Assembly: GCA_947579605.1 (NCBI GenBank)
Contig: OX388313.1
Coordinates: 28,771,214 to 28,835,213, forward strand
DNA from: Athripsodes cinereus
Lineage: Eukaryota > Arthropoda > Insecta > Trichoptera > Leptoceridae
Reading direction: 5' to 3'
Length of the DNA: 64,000 bases
Below the pieces are notes generated by a model. The model saw nothing but the letters and a program-made list of their open reading frames with translations. It was not told the DNA's origin and made no database searches. A program made the position numbers and the translations under genes. Positions 10,038 to 21,219 of the stretch are shown here, piece after piece. Position 1 is the first letter of the stretch. Each line of letters opens with the position of its first letter.

Positions 10038-10305
10038 GATGGCAGGTGTGGCGCAGAGGTAATGCTATTGATTTTAAGTTAAGAGGTCCTGGCTTCGATT
10101 CCCGGCCAGGGAAGATCGGAGAGCGACCTTTTTGGTCTTGGGTCTGAGTGTAACATGTAGATATATGTGCATTTTATACATTATGTGTATCGTCGTGTTA
10201 GTGCCCATAATGCAAGACACATATCTAAATTTGGGACTAACTCTTATCTGTATATATTGTCTATAAAATTAGTATTTGGGTTGGGGTCCAAAACAAAAGC
10301 TATAA
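10038..10305 (+). mobile_element. Family B tRNA-derived SINE, near-full copy
   Basis: The head has GTGTGGCGCAGAGGTAATGC (A box) and GCTTCGATTCCCGGCCAGGG (B box). The body has GGTCTTGGGTCTGAGTGTAA, GTATCGTCGTGTTAGTGCCC and TTTGGGACTAACTC. This body is shared with the copies at 22905, 35045, 43855 and 58522, and defines a tRNA-plus-unique-body SINE of about 250 bp. Missing tRNA stems argue against a functional tRNA gene. Confidence 0.75.
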
Positions 10306-11880
10306 ATTTGAAAAATAAATACTTAAATTCATCTCAAAATAATACATATGACACTAATTTTATGTCTTGAAAAGTGAAGACAACTATATTTTGAAAAAGG
10401 AAGATAATCCACTATCCACAAACAATATTCAAAATTGATAAGAGTGTACGGTGTCTGTAACAAAATTTCTTCTGAATAACTTACTACTTGTAACTGCATT
10501 CCGAGGAGAAAGGGATACAACTGTAAATTTTATAAACAATGTAATTAATAACGATGTCATACTGCATACAAACGACAGTGGTTTCATAGAATAATATGTG
10601 CATTCGTGGAAAGTCATATTGCGATAACAGATACACAATTTCTCAATTATAATTTATTATGAATATTTATTTTGTCTTACTTTGATAATGAATAATTTTA
10701 TACAATATTGTATCTTACATTTGTTCTCGATTTCTTAAAATAATCATTGTTTTAAAACAAAATTACCGCAATACTGATTTACAAAAAAAAATGCAAAGTA
10801 GGTATAATGTTTTTATAATAAAAAAATTACCAATAATTGAATTAAGAACGTATTTAATCCTAGTAGAATATTTAATAATTAATATGTTTTTTTGCAATTT
10901 CATTTTTTTGAAACAATATTTCATTTCTTTTACATACTGGTTAAATATTTAATCTGACCGTTTAAATTTAAAATATTCAGTAGTAAACTGAGATATCGCT
11001 TGTCCAACAGAGCTTCACGCGCCCTTGCGATGGATACTCCGTTTAACGGCACCGAAAAAATCATTCGTCTTCATCAAAAATTATATATTTTTACAATTTC
11101 TTTTACTATTGACTTAAAATCTCGTGCTTTGATATGAAGTGAAAGGCTAAAACAGTAAGTTCTTGCAAGCACAAATAAATTTATATGAAACTTTAACAAT
11201 TATATTCCTTAAATATGAGACATTTTAATGACTCGATGATAAAGGTACAAAAGCAAACGATACTTAAATTTTCATCGGATTGCAGTAAAATTTAACATTG
11301 TAAGTGTCTAATAAAAACGAGATGCATCATTTTCGTATTAAGGTTACGACTTTGTGTGAATCACTTGTAACAATTTTATTTGTTTATGAATGTTTTATTA
11401 ACCTTTCACCGAAATGGGGTTACCTATTCGAAAAGTTATGAAAAAGATTGAGATACCTTTTTTGCCGTGAATTATTCTGAATATTATGTAGATATGGATA
11501 AATAATTAAATGCTTCACAAGAAAGACAAAAATTTCCATACATTTTTGTTCCACTTGTGTTATAAGCGTGCGTTTAATACGTAAGAAAAACAACATCTGT
11601 GTTAAAATATTGTGTAATTTTTTTAAAAATCTATACGCTTTTTTTCGTTCTGTTTACATTACTGTTCATTTGTTTAAACAAAACAAAATAACACGATTAT
11701 TTACTACAAACATCAACATTCAAATTTACCGTTTAAATACAACAAGTAAATATATTCACGTGTCTTGCAGGTACTGTTAAATTATTTAAATAAATAGAAA
11801 AAAAAACGTGCAAGTTTTTCGAATATTTGGAATTCAAGGGCCAAGGTATAGGTATTGAAAAGATAGATAGATATATAATA
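10306..11880. other. Long unique AT-rich stretch
   Basis: No known repeat is recognised. The minus-strand frames at 10329-10520 and 10429-10638 overlap a pyrimidine tract with AG (TATCCCTTTCTCCTCGGAATGCAG region) and a nearby GTAAGTT. The implied exon would be only 9 nt, so I do not call it. The rest shows nothing distinctive. Confidence 0.3.
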
Positions 11881-11885
11881 TAAAT

Positions 11886-12098
11886 CTATAATACTATACC
11901 ATCACGGCATATCCCACAAGTGAGGTAGCCATCAGACCACGTGTCAATTAAAATCATGACATTCAGGATGGACGGTAGGCCTCATCGCTGAATTCAAGAT
12001 GTAAGATGTATTTTTTTCGATCACCTGTCTTTTACAGGACCATTGAAAACTGACGAAAGAGAGTGGGAGATCTATTTTATGCCAGGTTCTTCATACGG
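11886..12098 (-). repeat. Family A copy, minus
   Basis: In reverse it spans from the CCTGGCATAAAATAGATCTC early block to CACTTGTGGGATATGCCGTG. The block around GGCACGGAGAGGACAGC is deleted, shortening the copy to about 210 bp. Confidence 0.65.
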
Positions 12099-12175
12099 CT
12101 GGTCTGATGGATGGTAAGTAAGTTGAACTGATATTTCTTCTAGACAATATTGAAATTTGATTGTACAGATATAAA

Positions 12176-12372
12176 ATTGGACTCCCACTCTTTTCCGTAA
12201 ATTTGTAAATGTCCTGTAAAAATCAGGTGTTAAAGACATAAAGACATTCTACATTTTAAATTCAGCGATGAGGTTTGCCACCCATCCTGAAATTCTCAAT
12301 TTTTGGTTGGCACAGAGAGATCAGCTAGCATGTTTATTACATGCGGTTCGTCTGCTGGCTACCCCACTTGAA
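12176..12372 (+). repeat. Family A copy, 3'-truncated
   Basis: It runs from TTGGACTCCCACTCTTTTCC through GCGATGAGGTTTGCCACCCA to GCTGGCTACCCCACTTG and stops there. The GCCGTGATGG block and TAG tail are gone. Confidence 0.65.
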
Positions 12373-12379
12373 AATTTTA

Positions 12380-13135
12380 AACAAACAATAGAAATATTAA
12401 TTTAGTCTTAATGCAATAAGTCCACACAAAAATGTCGTGATCTAAGACAGCATAATTGAAACAACCAGTAGTTGCATTTTTTTTTAGAAATTCATCGCAA
12501 AATTTCAATAATATGCAAATGTGTTTTAAATCACGTGCCATCTTGTGAACATAAACGGGTCTCTTCGTTCACGATTTTCGCAAAACGATTAAACTACCGA
12601 AGTCACGATAAACATATTAATATGTCACATTTCTAATATATACGTATTTAATATGACATAATTAGGACGGGATCATGAACAATGTAATGTAATAATACTT
12701 CAATAGAACGATAATTTAATGCATCGTTTGTATATTTTATAGGTTATATCGTGCTTACTGAGACCCTCTTGAGATTATTTGTGTTGCACTTAGAAATATG
12801 TAAAATACGTGATCTTGAGTAACCCCCTCTGGACTGTAAGGTTTCCACAAGTAATTTGAAATATCTATCTGTGTTTAGTAGTCAAATGGAAGAATCATAA
12901 CTAAAATTTATTTTCCTTGGTCCGTTAAAGGAGACATAGCACAATACATAATATAGATTTAATTAATAATAAAATAAAACCTTAAAATAGTTAGAATATT
13001 GATAAAAAATGTTTTTGTGTAATTTTAACGCAAGAAAAGGAAACATATAATGCTTAAAAAGTAATAAACCGCAATGCCTTAAAAAAATACTTTGAGACAA
13101 GAAATGTCATCAGATCATAAAAAATACGATGAACC
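12380..13135. other. Unique AT-rich sequence
   Basis: No gene or repeat is recognised. CACGTGCCATCTTGTGAACA around 12532 is the only less AT-rich patch. Confidence 0.3.
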
Positions 13136-13140
13136 GGACA

Positions 13141-13530
13141 TTAAATTTTCATATTATGTCAAAAATAAATAATATGAAAAAAAATCTCGAAAATTTAGAT
13201 TTTATCTTTAGGAAGTACCTACTCTTCCACTGGACCGTAAAGGTTAGATACATGAAAAAAAAGCTGGCAAAAGCCTGGTGCCCCAATGTCTCTACTGAGA
13301 AGACCTACTCTATTCCAGATAAAGAAAAAGAAATTTAAATTTACATATTATGTCAAAAATAAATAATATGAAAAAAAAATCTCGAAAATATAGATTTTAT
13401 CTTTAGGAAGTACCTACTCTTCCACTGTAAAGGTTAAAACCTGAAAAAAAAAACGGGCAAAAGCCCGGTGCCCCAATGTCTCTACTGAGAAGACCTACTC
13501 CATTCCAGATAAAGAAAAAGAAAAGTAGAG
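13141..13530. repeat. Two-copy tandem duplication, period 194 bp
   Basis: Copy 1 (about 13141-13334) and copy 2 (about 13335-13530) share CATATTATGTCAAAAATAAA, TTTAGGAAGTACCTACTCTT and GGTGCCCCAATGTCTCTACT in the same order. Copy 1 carries GCTGGCAAAAGCCTGGTGCC and copy 2 CGGGCAAAAGCCCGGTGCC, a small palindrome that has drifted. The 69-codon frame at 13129 is incidental. Confidence 0.85.
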
Positions 13531-13534
13531 GACG

Positions 13535-14490
13535 TATTTTACTACGGAGACTCCGTGTAACATAATAATATAATTATTACAAAGTTTAAATATTTACAAT
13601 TTGTAAAAATGTCACATACAGCAGTATTCCCGTACTGCAACAATGTATGAACGAGTAAGTTATGATGCATACCTCACTGTACATAATAATATAATAATAA
13701 TGGTATGTCGATAGAATGCAGTAGCACCGTAACCTGCACACATGATTACACGCCAATCTGTTCATTATATCACTCTTTCTCTTTCTATCTCGCGCTTGAC
13801 GTGATGTGACAATAATGCCATTTTATGTCATAACATTTTATTACGCTTTATTCTTTTAACGAATGTTTCGTTATAACGCGTTTTGTTTCTGAAAATAGAA
13901 TACGAACAATTGTGATTGTTGGAAATAAATATTTATATTGCTTTATTCTTTTAGGGAATATTTCGTTATAACAATTTTTTTGAATATAGAATACGGACTA
14001 ATGTGATTGTTATGAATAATTAATATTTAAATTTTGCCGATAATTTAACTTTAATTTCATTATAAACAAGCTACTTATTGAGGTTCATACATTATTTTAA
14101 GCAATTACTATCTGAACAAAGATTTTCTATTAGATTCATTTCACTTGAAAATCTACTTATCTGTAAGAATTTGTTTTACGTTGAAATAGCATCAACTTCG
14201 TTAACATTTTTATTAAAATAAATGCATATTAAAAACAAATAAATCATAAAAAAAAACTTTATTATATAAATATATTCTTGCACAAAATGGATAAATGGTG
14301 ATTTAGCAAACATTTTCTAACAAAAACAAATACTTGTTTTATCTTCTAAAACAAAATTACAAAAATAATCCCGCAGAAGATGATCATAATGGTCAATCAT
14401 TTAGGCAATTTGTTTATAAATGCGTCGTTTTGTGGAAAAAATTACCGGAATAACCAGATCTTTCAATATAGATTCAATATTATCAACAAT
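13535..14490. other. Unique AT-rich sequence
   Basis: Between 13830 and 14000 a short degenerate direct repeat (TTTATTCTTTTAACGAATGTTTCGTTATAACG, broken here only for description) appears twice, at about 13848 and 13940. No gene is visible. Confidence 0.35.
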
Positions 14491-14504
14491 GCAGATTAAA
14501 TCGT

Positions 14505-14594
14505 AATTGGGGGGATTTTGGCCGGTTCAAGTCCGACACTACCTGTTCTGAAAGGTTAGGTGTCCATGACGGATTTCCCCCCCCCCCACAAAAA
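14505..14594 (+). mobile_element. 90-bp retroposed insert with 12-bp TSD
   Basis: A compact GC-richer segment (GGCCGGTTCAAGTCCGACAC ... GGTTAGGTGTCCATGACGG, then a C run and ACAAAAA) is flanked by a perfect 12-bp repeat AGATTAAATCGT (14493-14504 and 14595-14606). The 3' A-rich end and the TSD length fit LINE-driven retroposition of a truncated RNA. The source is unknown; GGTTCAAGTCC resembles a tRNA T-arm only weakly. Confidence 0.65.
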
Positions 14595-15033
14595 AGATTA
14601 AATCGTTATAAACGAACTATTTCTTTCGTCGCCATAAAAAATCATTCATCAACGACATCTTTATAATACGTATTCGTACATAAGTAACAAGAAATAATAA
14701 TAATAAGAGAAATATGCAGCAATGAGTCCAGTCGTCCAGTGTGCTTGTAGGTCTGTGGCGGTCATTTTATAATACCCACAACATAACATAATAATAATTA
14801 TATCAACACTGACATAAGATGGCGTCTGTCGCATTGCTGTGGTTCGTATTTTAGTATTTATGTACTTATTATGTTTACAGTTGGAGTGATTGGTAATGTG
14901 AAAATAATGTCAATTCAAGTTTGCGTTAAAGACTGAACCAGTTTGTGAAGACACGAGAAATATATTTTTTTATTAAAATATGATACAGAATATATATTTA
15001 CATCAACATGGATTTTCCACAAGCGATTTTATT

Positions 15034-15090
15034 TATTGTAGTAAGTCCAATATTGCAAACATTTTTTGCAATTGGACTTACTACGCAATA
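15034..15090. repeat. Short inverted repeat (hairpin), about 25-bp arms
   Basis: TAGTAAGTCCAATATTGCAAA and its complement TTTGCAATTGGACTTACTA are separated by five bases. Two small indels break the arms. It is small enough to be a hairpin precursor or a MITE remnant. Confidence 0.55.
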
Positions 15091-15159
15091 AACAAAAATA
15101 TGAAGCTAGACAATTTTAAGATGCTCTATAGGTATTGAAATATGCTTTTTTGGTATAAA

Positions 15160-15280
15160 AGGTATTCTGCAGCGTATACCCTAGGGCAGAAGACCGTTAG
15201 GCAGACCAAGACAAAGATTGTTAGATAACATCAACCGAGATCTAGAGGAGCTAAATGCTAAAGACGGCTGGCATTAAACA
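15160..15280 (+). mobile_element. LINE C-terminal fragment (GRRPLGRPRQR type)
   Basis: From 15185 the frame reads GRRPLGRPRQRLLDNINRDL, then EELNAKDGWH and stop. The arrangement of a basic GRP-R-R motif, W/LLD and DL-x-x-L is typical of the end of endonuclease/reverse-transcriptase LINE ORFs. It differs from the WRSVLSAYP family. Only about 31 codons remain. Confidence 0.55.
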
Positions 15281-15743
15281 AAAATTTACAACTTAATAAT
15301 ATTATATACACACCTTATTACTAAAAAAACACATTTACTACATATTTGACCCTCAAAATTGAGCAGTGCTCGTGCTTTGAGAGTTACATCAATTCTAGGA
15401 CATTAGATTTAAATGTTTACTCTTTACAAAGCACTCTTAAACGTACAGAAATAAGTGGGGATTTATTCCATTCCGGAAGCATCATGGGAAAATAATTAAA
15501 TCGAGTATGCACAATCAACAAGACAGAAGAGGATTAACTCAGTTATAATTTTACAACCATGTTTTTCTTATCAATCAATTTATTAATGAATAAAATTAAT
15601 TTAATTGTTTATGTATTTTAATTGAATAATATTTAATCCCTTACATTGCAACGGCTAATGGAAAATGTCGCTAAGTCTTAAGATTATCATAATTAATTTC
15701 CTGATAGCGCTTCTTGAAATGCAAATATTTCTATTTAATCTAC

Positions 15744-15859
15744 CTTGCTGACATACACTGCTTGGTATGTGAGCAAAATGACAAATCATATCAGCGATTC
15801 TCAAATTTGTTTGTCCGTCAAATCCCAAGACCATTTTTTTAATATTATCCATTAAATTT
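15744..15859 (-). CDS. Candidate internal coding exon, unidentified protein
   Basis: I do not recognise the protein. The minus-strand frame reads NLMDNIKKMVLGFDGQTNLR, then IADMICHFAHIPSSVCQQ. It sits between a good acceptor (CACAATTTTGTAATTCCAG, then A) and a fair donor (CAGCAAG then GTAGAT at 15743). The 116-nt exon begins by completing a codon with one base, so it is in phase with the signal-peptide exon at 33891-33961, which ends with two codon bases. Unspliced, the frame continues to a stop near 15655 (77 codons from 15888). Composition is more protein-like than neighbouring frames, but open frames of this length occur by chance in such AT-rich DNA. It could instead be a transposon relic. 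Confidence 0.25.
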
Positions 15860-15864
15860 CTGGA

Positions 15865-16850
15865 ATTACAAAATTGTGGAATTTGCAAAAAAGTAAAGAT
15901 GTCACACTCGTTTTAATAATTTGTATCCCATAAAATATAAACTTCTATTCAAAAACAACACTTTAGTATAAGATATTTAAAATATTTGATTCAGCGGTGA
16001 AGTCTTATTTTAAAGCACGGTAAGATTAACCTGTACATTTATTTCTAGTCAATTGGCTATCTCGTGGGCTTAAGATACTGTGGTGGTATAGATAATTTCA
16101 AAAATTGTTATTATCATAGTTAAAAGTAAAGCTTTTTTACTCATTAAGGGGTAGACTATTCTTCAAAACAATATATCACATCCCTTCATCGCTTCAAGAG
16201 ATAATAATATATCATCATGTAAGTAGTATTCATTTGTTTTCAAGTTTAAAAATAGAACATTCGAAAACGTTCCTTTTGACACGTTGTCGTCTTAGTTCTA
16301 AATTTAAATATTGTGTTGGAATTTAAACGGTAACTAAACTATATTTTATCCTAGAATATTCTGGTAATAGTGTTAATTAATTAATTTCATAGTGTGAAGA
16401 ATTGTAATATCCCTGTTTACAGAACATTAATATTTTTACACATAACTATTGTGTCAGGAAACAAACATAAAAGGATTCGACGATGCATTTCTGTTATTCT
16501 CGAAACACAGTTTGACAACCTTTTGTTATAATTTCAAATGTGTGAATTTAGAACGATCCGTAGTTCCATTTTGAAATTATTTCAATTTTGAAATTAAGAA
16601 TTCTTTTTTCAAATAATGCCAAATCTTTTAATTAATGATTTTATTGTAATCATAATGTATACCTATTGATATAATTACCTACAATCAAAAAATATATTTT
16701 ATTTAAATAAAAAAGCACAACAAGTAAACTGGTTAAGCTTTCGAGCAACTTTTGTAAAGTTAACTTTTGAAAATCGAACTACATTTGCAAAAAATTAAGG
16801 TTTAAAACAGAATACATTGAAAATATAATGAAATGTTTTTGATTTATAAA
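15865..16850. other. Unique AT-rich sequence
   Basis: No repeat copy, exon or inverted repeat stands out. Confidence 0.3.
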
Positions 16851-16854
16851 ATTC

Positions 16855-16947
16855 ATGACACGGAGAAGACAACTTACGTATTTATTGCAGGAAGTTGGTC
16901 TGTTAGTTAACCCATTTATGGAACATGCCTTGATGGTATAGATATTA
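16855..16947 (+). repeat. Family A fragment (3' half)
   Basis: It preserves GACACGGAGAAGACAACTTA, TTGGTCTGTTAGTTAACCCA and GCCTTGATGGTATAG, strongly diverged, and runs straight into a family C-like tail. Confidence 0.5.
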
Positions 16948-17040
16948 AGGTTTATTGGAAGACATTGCCTCAAGGCAATACGAACGCCTTTTGTACAATT
17001 TTATTTTGACAATAAAGTTTATATTATTATTATTATAATT
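16948..17040 (+). repeat. Family C-like retroelement 3' end (variant)
   Basis: TTATTGGAAGACATTGCCTC, then the AAGGCAATACGAACGCCTTT hairpin region, TGTACAATTTTATTTTGACA and a TTATTATTATTATTA tail. The GGAAGA-hairpin-CGCCTTTTGTAC layout is the commoner lepidopteran LINE 3' end, of which family C looks like a derivative. Confidence 0.5.
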
Positions 17041-17570
17041 TAGAAATTCATGTGATATGTGATTGCCTACAAATTGATCTAAAATAAAGTAAAACTTTCA
17101 AAACATACGAATTAAAAACATTTCATTCTACGAAATGGTTTGCCACCCCGAAAATATTTTTAAATACTTAAATTTAAACAGATAACAGTACTACATTTGG
17201 TATATTATATCGTTGTACCAATTTAGAATATTTTTTCATTTAACGCATCATTTAACAAAATCACAGTTTTACCAAATTGACATGCATCGTTCTTCTCTGA
17301 AGCTGGCGACGACAGTCTGTGACCAAAGATGGTTTTTATTATACAACACTTTTGTTTTTGTTAATAGAGTTTTTACTTTTTTTAAGATATGTATCTAAAT
17401 GATCTATGAAAAGATGAGAAAAACGTAGACAAAAATTAATAGATCCAATTCGATCCGCTAGAAAATTTTGATCTTGATAGGCATAAAGCAATAGTAATAG
17501 AAGTCTTAATTTTTTTTAATCACATAAACTGAACTGACAACTTGTGCGGTCCCGCAATGTACGTCATAGT

Positions 17571-17822
17571 TACTACAACTACTATACCATCACGAGATAT
17601 CCCACAAGTGGGGTAGTCAGCAGACGAACTCAATGTAACAAACATGCAGACAGATCTATTTACCAATAAGAAATATGCAATTCACATGGCATGCTTCATC
17701 GCTGGATTGCAGATGTTAATTGTCTGTGAGGTTTTACAAAAACCTGACTTTTACAGGACACTCGAAATTTTACAGAAAAAGGTGAGAGACCTTTTTGTAC
17801 CGAGGACCCCATGGAGTAGATT
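17571..17822 (-). repeat. Family A copy, minus, near-full
   Basis: In reverse it runs from CCATGGGGTCCTCGGTACAA to the CACTTGTGGGATATCTCGTG end and an AGTAGTTG tail. The 112-codon plus-strand frame at 17644 is an antisense run through it. Confidence 0.65.
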
Positions 17823-17887
17823 TCACATACATGGACATTATATAATCAGTAATTTAATACATAACCTACATTCAGAGTTGCTACTTT

Positions 17888-17923
17888 TGAGAGAGAGAGA
17901 GAAAGAGAGAGAGAGGGGGGGGG
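17888..17923. repeat. (GA)n microsatellite ending in a G run
   Basis: GAGAGAGAGAGAAAGAGAGAGAG is followed by nine G. Confidence 0.9.
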
Positions 17924-18429
17924 ATTTCGTATTTTTTTTTGATGGGCCATATTGTCCCTATGAAAGCTCTTTGTTTAGATAAAATGAGTAATTTTTTTAC
18001 TACTTATTCGATTTTCATTGACAAAACACAATCAGGTTGACTTGGTCAGACCACGTGGGTCTCAGGCAATCGAAATTTTATTGTCACCGATATTGTTCAC
18101 ATGTAACTTTCATATACATAAATATTGTGTATTTTATTTGTGAGTAGTTTTCAACCCGGCTATGCTCAGCGTATCTCAAAATAATAAAAAAAAATGTCAA
18201 AAGATTGGATAAAAAAGATATTATATGATCTTAAACTTTCACGACCAGTGTCACTAGTTATAGTTATATAGAAATTAACCAAGATATTCATAATTTACAA
18301 AAACTCTTATTAACTCCTAAACTATCACTAAGTCAGATAGTATGCACTTTCTTCGTTCAATTTTTTATCATTATGTCCAAGAAGATGCTTAATAAATAGG
18401 ATTTGTATAGAGGACATTAGTTTTTATTT

Positions 18430-18805
18430 TTGTCACGCCGTGCCTCGCCAGCCGCCAGAGAGATTATAATGTTGGTGTCTTTATACAGTATTTTGAAGTA
18501 CAGCCATTCGATAATATCATTGTTGTATATATCTATTGTTATTACCTGCTGACTCGGTTGTAAATAGTGCTGTATGTGAAGAGTGTGGTATGGTGCAAGC
18601 GAGAAGAAGCAAATGTATTCATAATAATCATAATATACGAACTACGTAGTATTCTTACTGAATCTTATAAGAAATTAATTCGAAAGATTTTAATTCGTAT
18701 CTAGGAAACAACAGCGGGGAAAGGGAAGATGCAGATCGCGCGGAGGGATAAATCTACCGTAGAACGCATTTTCGAAATCTTACGGCGCTACATCCTCCCC
18801 TTAAA
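18430..18805 (-). mobile_element. Possible LTR of a Ty3/gypsy-like element
   Basis: On the minus strand a polypurine-like AAGGGGAGGA (18802-18793) is followed at once by TGTAGCGCCGTAAGATTTCG, as expected where a polypurine tract meets the TG of a 3' LTR. The next 330 bp are GC-richer than the surroundings. Near the far end, TGGCGGCTGGCGAGGC could be flank or a primer-site remnant. I found no second LTR, no clear terminal CA and no gag or pol sequence, so the family call is tentative. Confidence 0.35.
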
Positions 18806-19378
18806 TGTCATACCCTTCTTAGCGAATTTACATAATAAATAGTGGAGAGGGCTTTTGACCGAACACCTGAACCGAAACGAACTTTTAATTGAGATACAAT
18901 GTACAAAAACAAATAAAAAATTACATTCAACAGTTGGACCAAAACAAGAAAAACAATTGACGAAGAATAAAATATATAAAGGAATGAAACTATAATAACA
19001 TTTATAAATTTTATCCTATCGCTGCCGACTTTTTTTAGTTAGGTATCACACCTTTACAAAATAAGCATATAGTTTTCTTTAGGTGACAAGGTTCAATAAA
19101 AAAATATCATATTATTAACAGACATACACACATACGAACAAACTTAAATATTTATTTTGAGTTTTTTTGTTATTTTTATTGTGAATAAAATACGCCTGCT
19201 TGACCGCCCACGAACTTTTGAGGCAATAAACTTCACCTTTTTACTTCTAAAATTGAAGGTAGACACATATGTATGACTTAATATATATAAATTTTGAACA
19301 AATTTATTGAAAAAAAGCACATGTTTAAAAAGTATATTGAGTTAACATTGAATACTATGTAACCTAGTGTAGTCTTTG

Positions 19379-20098
19379 TTCTTAAATAAATTGAAACAAG
19401 CTTTTTCTTCTAACTATAGATCAAACAAACACAAGAGAGACTTCTTTCGACTTCTTAGGTTATTATCATTGATTGATAGCGTCTTTCGACTTCTTAGGTC
19501 ATTATCATTGATTGATATCGTCTTTCGACTTCTTCGGTCATTATCATTGATTGATATCGTCTTTCGACTTCTTAGGTCCATATCAAAGATTAATTTATTC
19601 AGATATTCACGACCGAAGCCTTTTACATGTAAAAAATTTAGTATACATACAATATATGCATATAAAAAGTATTTTTCTTTTAAAAAAGACACATACAATT
19701 AATTAGAGACAAAACAAGAGTACAATTAAATAATAGAATAACGTTGACTCAATTTAAAAAAAAAATTAAAAAAGAAATTTGGTCAAGAAATTAATTTCAA
19801 AAAAAATATTTTAAAATTGAAATGATATAAATATTAAATGTCAAACAGAAAAACAAATGGTCAGATGGTCAGTTAGTTAAGATTGATATCTTCTTTCGAC
19901 TTCTTAGGCGTTTATCATTGATCGATGTCGTCTTTCGATTTCTTAGGCCATTGTCGTTGATTGATACTGTCTTTCGACTTCCTAAGTCATTATTATAGAT
20001 ATATATGATTGATAATGACCTAAGATGTCGAAAGATGTCCTTCTCGCGTTTGTTTAATCTTTAGTAGAACAAATCGCTCGTTTCAATTTATTCAAGAA
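19379..20098. mobile_element. Foldback element with 70-bp inverted ends and 39-bp internal units
   Basis: The left end (TTCTTAAATAAATTGAAACA...) and the reversed right end (TTCTTGAATAAATTGAAACG...) match over about 70 bp, including the TCAAACAAACACAAGAGAGA region. Just inside lie 39-bp tandem units: four at 19443, 19482, 19521 and 19560, and three at 19892, 19931 and 19970, all in the same direction, plus one inverted unit at about 20008-20038. Thirteen codons per unit create open frames on both strands (19376-19702), not a real protein. No transposase is present. Confidence 0.65.
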
Positions 20099-20150
20099 TT
20101 CTACTAAGTACTTGTTCTACGATACAAGTAGTAGAATTCTTGAATAAATT
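20085..20150. repeat. Perfect 22-bp inverted repeat (hairpin)
   Basis: AATTTATTCAAGAATTCTAC plus TA at 20085-20106 is perfectly complementary to 20129-20150, with a 22-nt loop. The left arm overlaps the right end of the element at 19379-20098. Confidence 0.85.
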
Positions 20151-20167
20151 CGTCGAATACGAGAATA

Positions 20168-20244
20168 AAGGCTGATTATTACAAGAGTATCAAATATTTC
20201 CAAAATGAGTGTTTACTCCCAATATTGGTATAATAATCAGCCTT
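20168..20244. repeat. 14-bp inverted repeat
   Basis: AAGGCTGATTATTA (20168-20181) pairs perfectly with TAATAATCAGCCTT (20231-20244). The 49-bp interior is unrelated. It looks like a very small MITE or the edge of the neighbouring foldback complex. Confidence 0.7.
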
Positions 20245-20277
20245 CAAATAGATGTATCACATTTTGATTCAAAGAAT

Positions 20278-20445
20278 TGGTCTCCCAATCCTTTCCGTAA
20301 GTTTTAGAATGTCCTGTAGAAGACAGGTGTACGAAAGAATAAATAATACATTTTACATCTGAAATCCAGCGATGCGGTTTGCCACCCACACTGAATGCCT
20401 TAAATTTTTTCTTGCATGCGGCAGGTATGAAAAAATAAAAACTGT
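20278..20445 (+). repeat. Family A copy, 3'-truncated
   Basis: It keeps TTGGTCTCCCAATCCTTTCC, GAATGTCCTGTAGAAGACAG and GCGATGCGGTTTGCCACCCA. After CTTGCATGCGGCAGGTA it diverges and the TACCCCACTTG end is missing. Confidence 0.65.
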
Positions 20446-20864
20446 CTCGTATTATATTGAAAAAAAAATGCTATTAAATTGCAGCTCATCGCTTCGTCCA
20501 GCAAGGATGATATTTTTACATTATAGACTATGGAAGGTAACTTGGTATTATTAATATTAAAATCATATCACGTATTCTGTATAGAATGCAGTATCACTAC
20601 TACCTACTTGTAGTACACTTGTACGGGAGGTCGATATAATATATAAGATACAATAACGAATATGGACAGATGTGGTGTAGACAAGTATTCAAGTACAAAA
20701 TACTCGATATTTATATCAAGATAACAGATATCGTGATATATTTTTATTATAAAAGATGTAGATACCTATCTGGGTTTTTGTTATAAACTAAAATACAACC
20801 TTATTTATACACCTTTTAGAGTAAGCACAAAGCTCGTGCCGTGAAAGAGGTGTTTGCCGACACC

Positions 20865-20964
20865 TGGGATCTTTCTTCTACAGTCATACAATTTCTCATG
20901 CACGCACGTCCATTTCTTTTACTTAAAACACGGCCGTCCTTGAGAATTTGATCTACATGATCGA
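20865..20964 (-). mobile_element. LINE C-terminal fragment, copy 6
   Basis: The minus strand reads DHVDQILKDGRVLSKRNGRA, then CMRNCMTVEE. It is the best-preserved example of the ILKDGRV block and links the GRPR block to the WRSVLSAYP terminus. It ends before EAKEVCRDR. Confidence 0.65.
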
Positions 20965-21219
20965 GCCAAAAGATTTACAAGATAATCGAAAACTTAGAGA
21001 TCATCACAGAATGGGTGGCACAACTCATTAGTGCCGATTAGAAGATCTTTAGTGTCTTACATATACTTGCAAATTAGGTATAAGATTTCAAAAACTCATA
21101 GAAAATAATCAATTTCCTTGGACTCCACAGGGACTTTCATTTAAATAAACAAAAATATTTTTCCAGTTTCTATATTTTTGTACACTAATTTAAAACAATT
21201 GAACAAAAAAATAATACGT

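Noticed and set aside
10041..10115. tRNA gene
   Set aside because: A and B boxes are present, but the acceptor and anticodon stems do not fold and the head is fused to a shared SINE body.
17644..17982. 112-codon plus frame
   Set aside because: It is antisense to a family A copy and continues through a GA microsatellite and poly-T.
19376..19702. Repetitive leucine-rich protein (FRLLRSLSLID units) and its antisense
   Set aside because: A 39-bp tandem repeat keeps both strands open; there are no start, splice or family signals.
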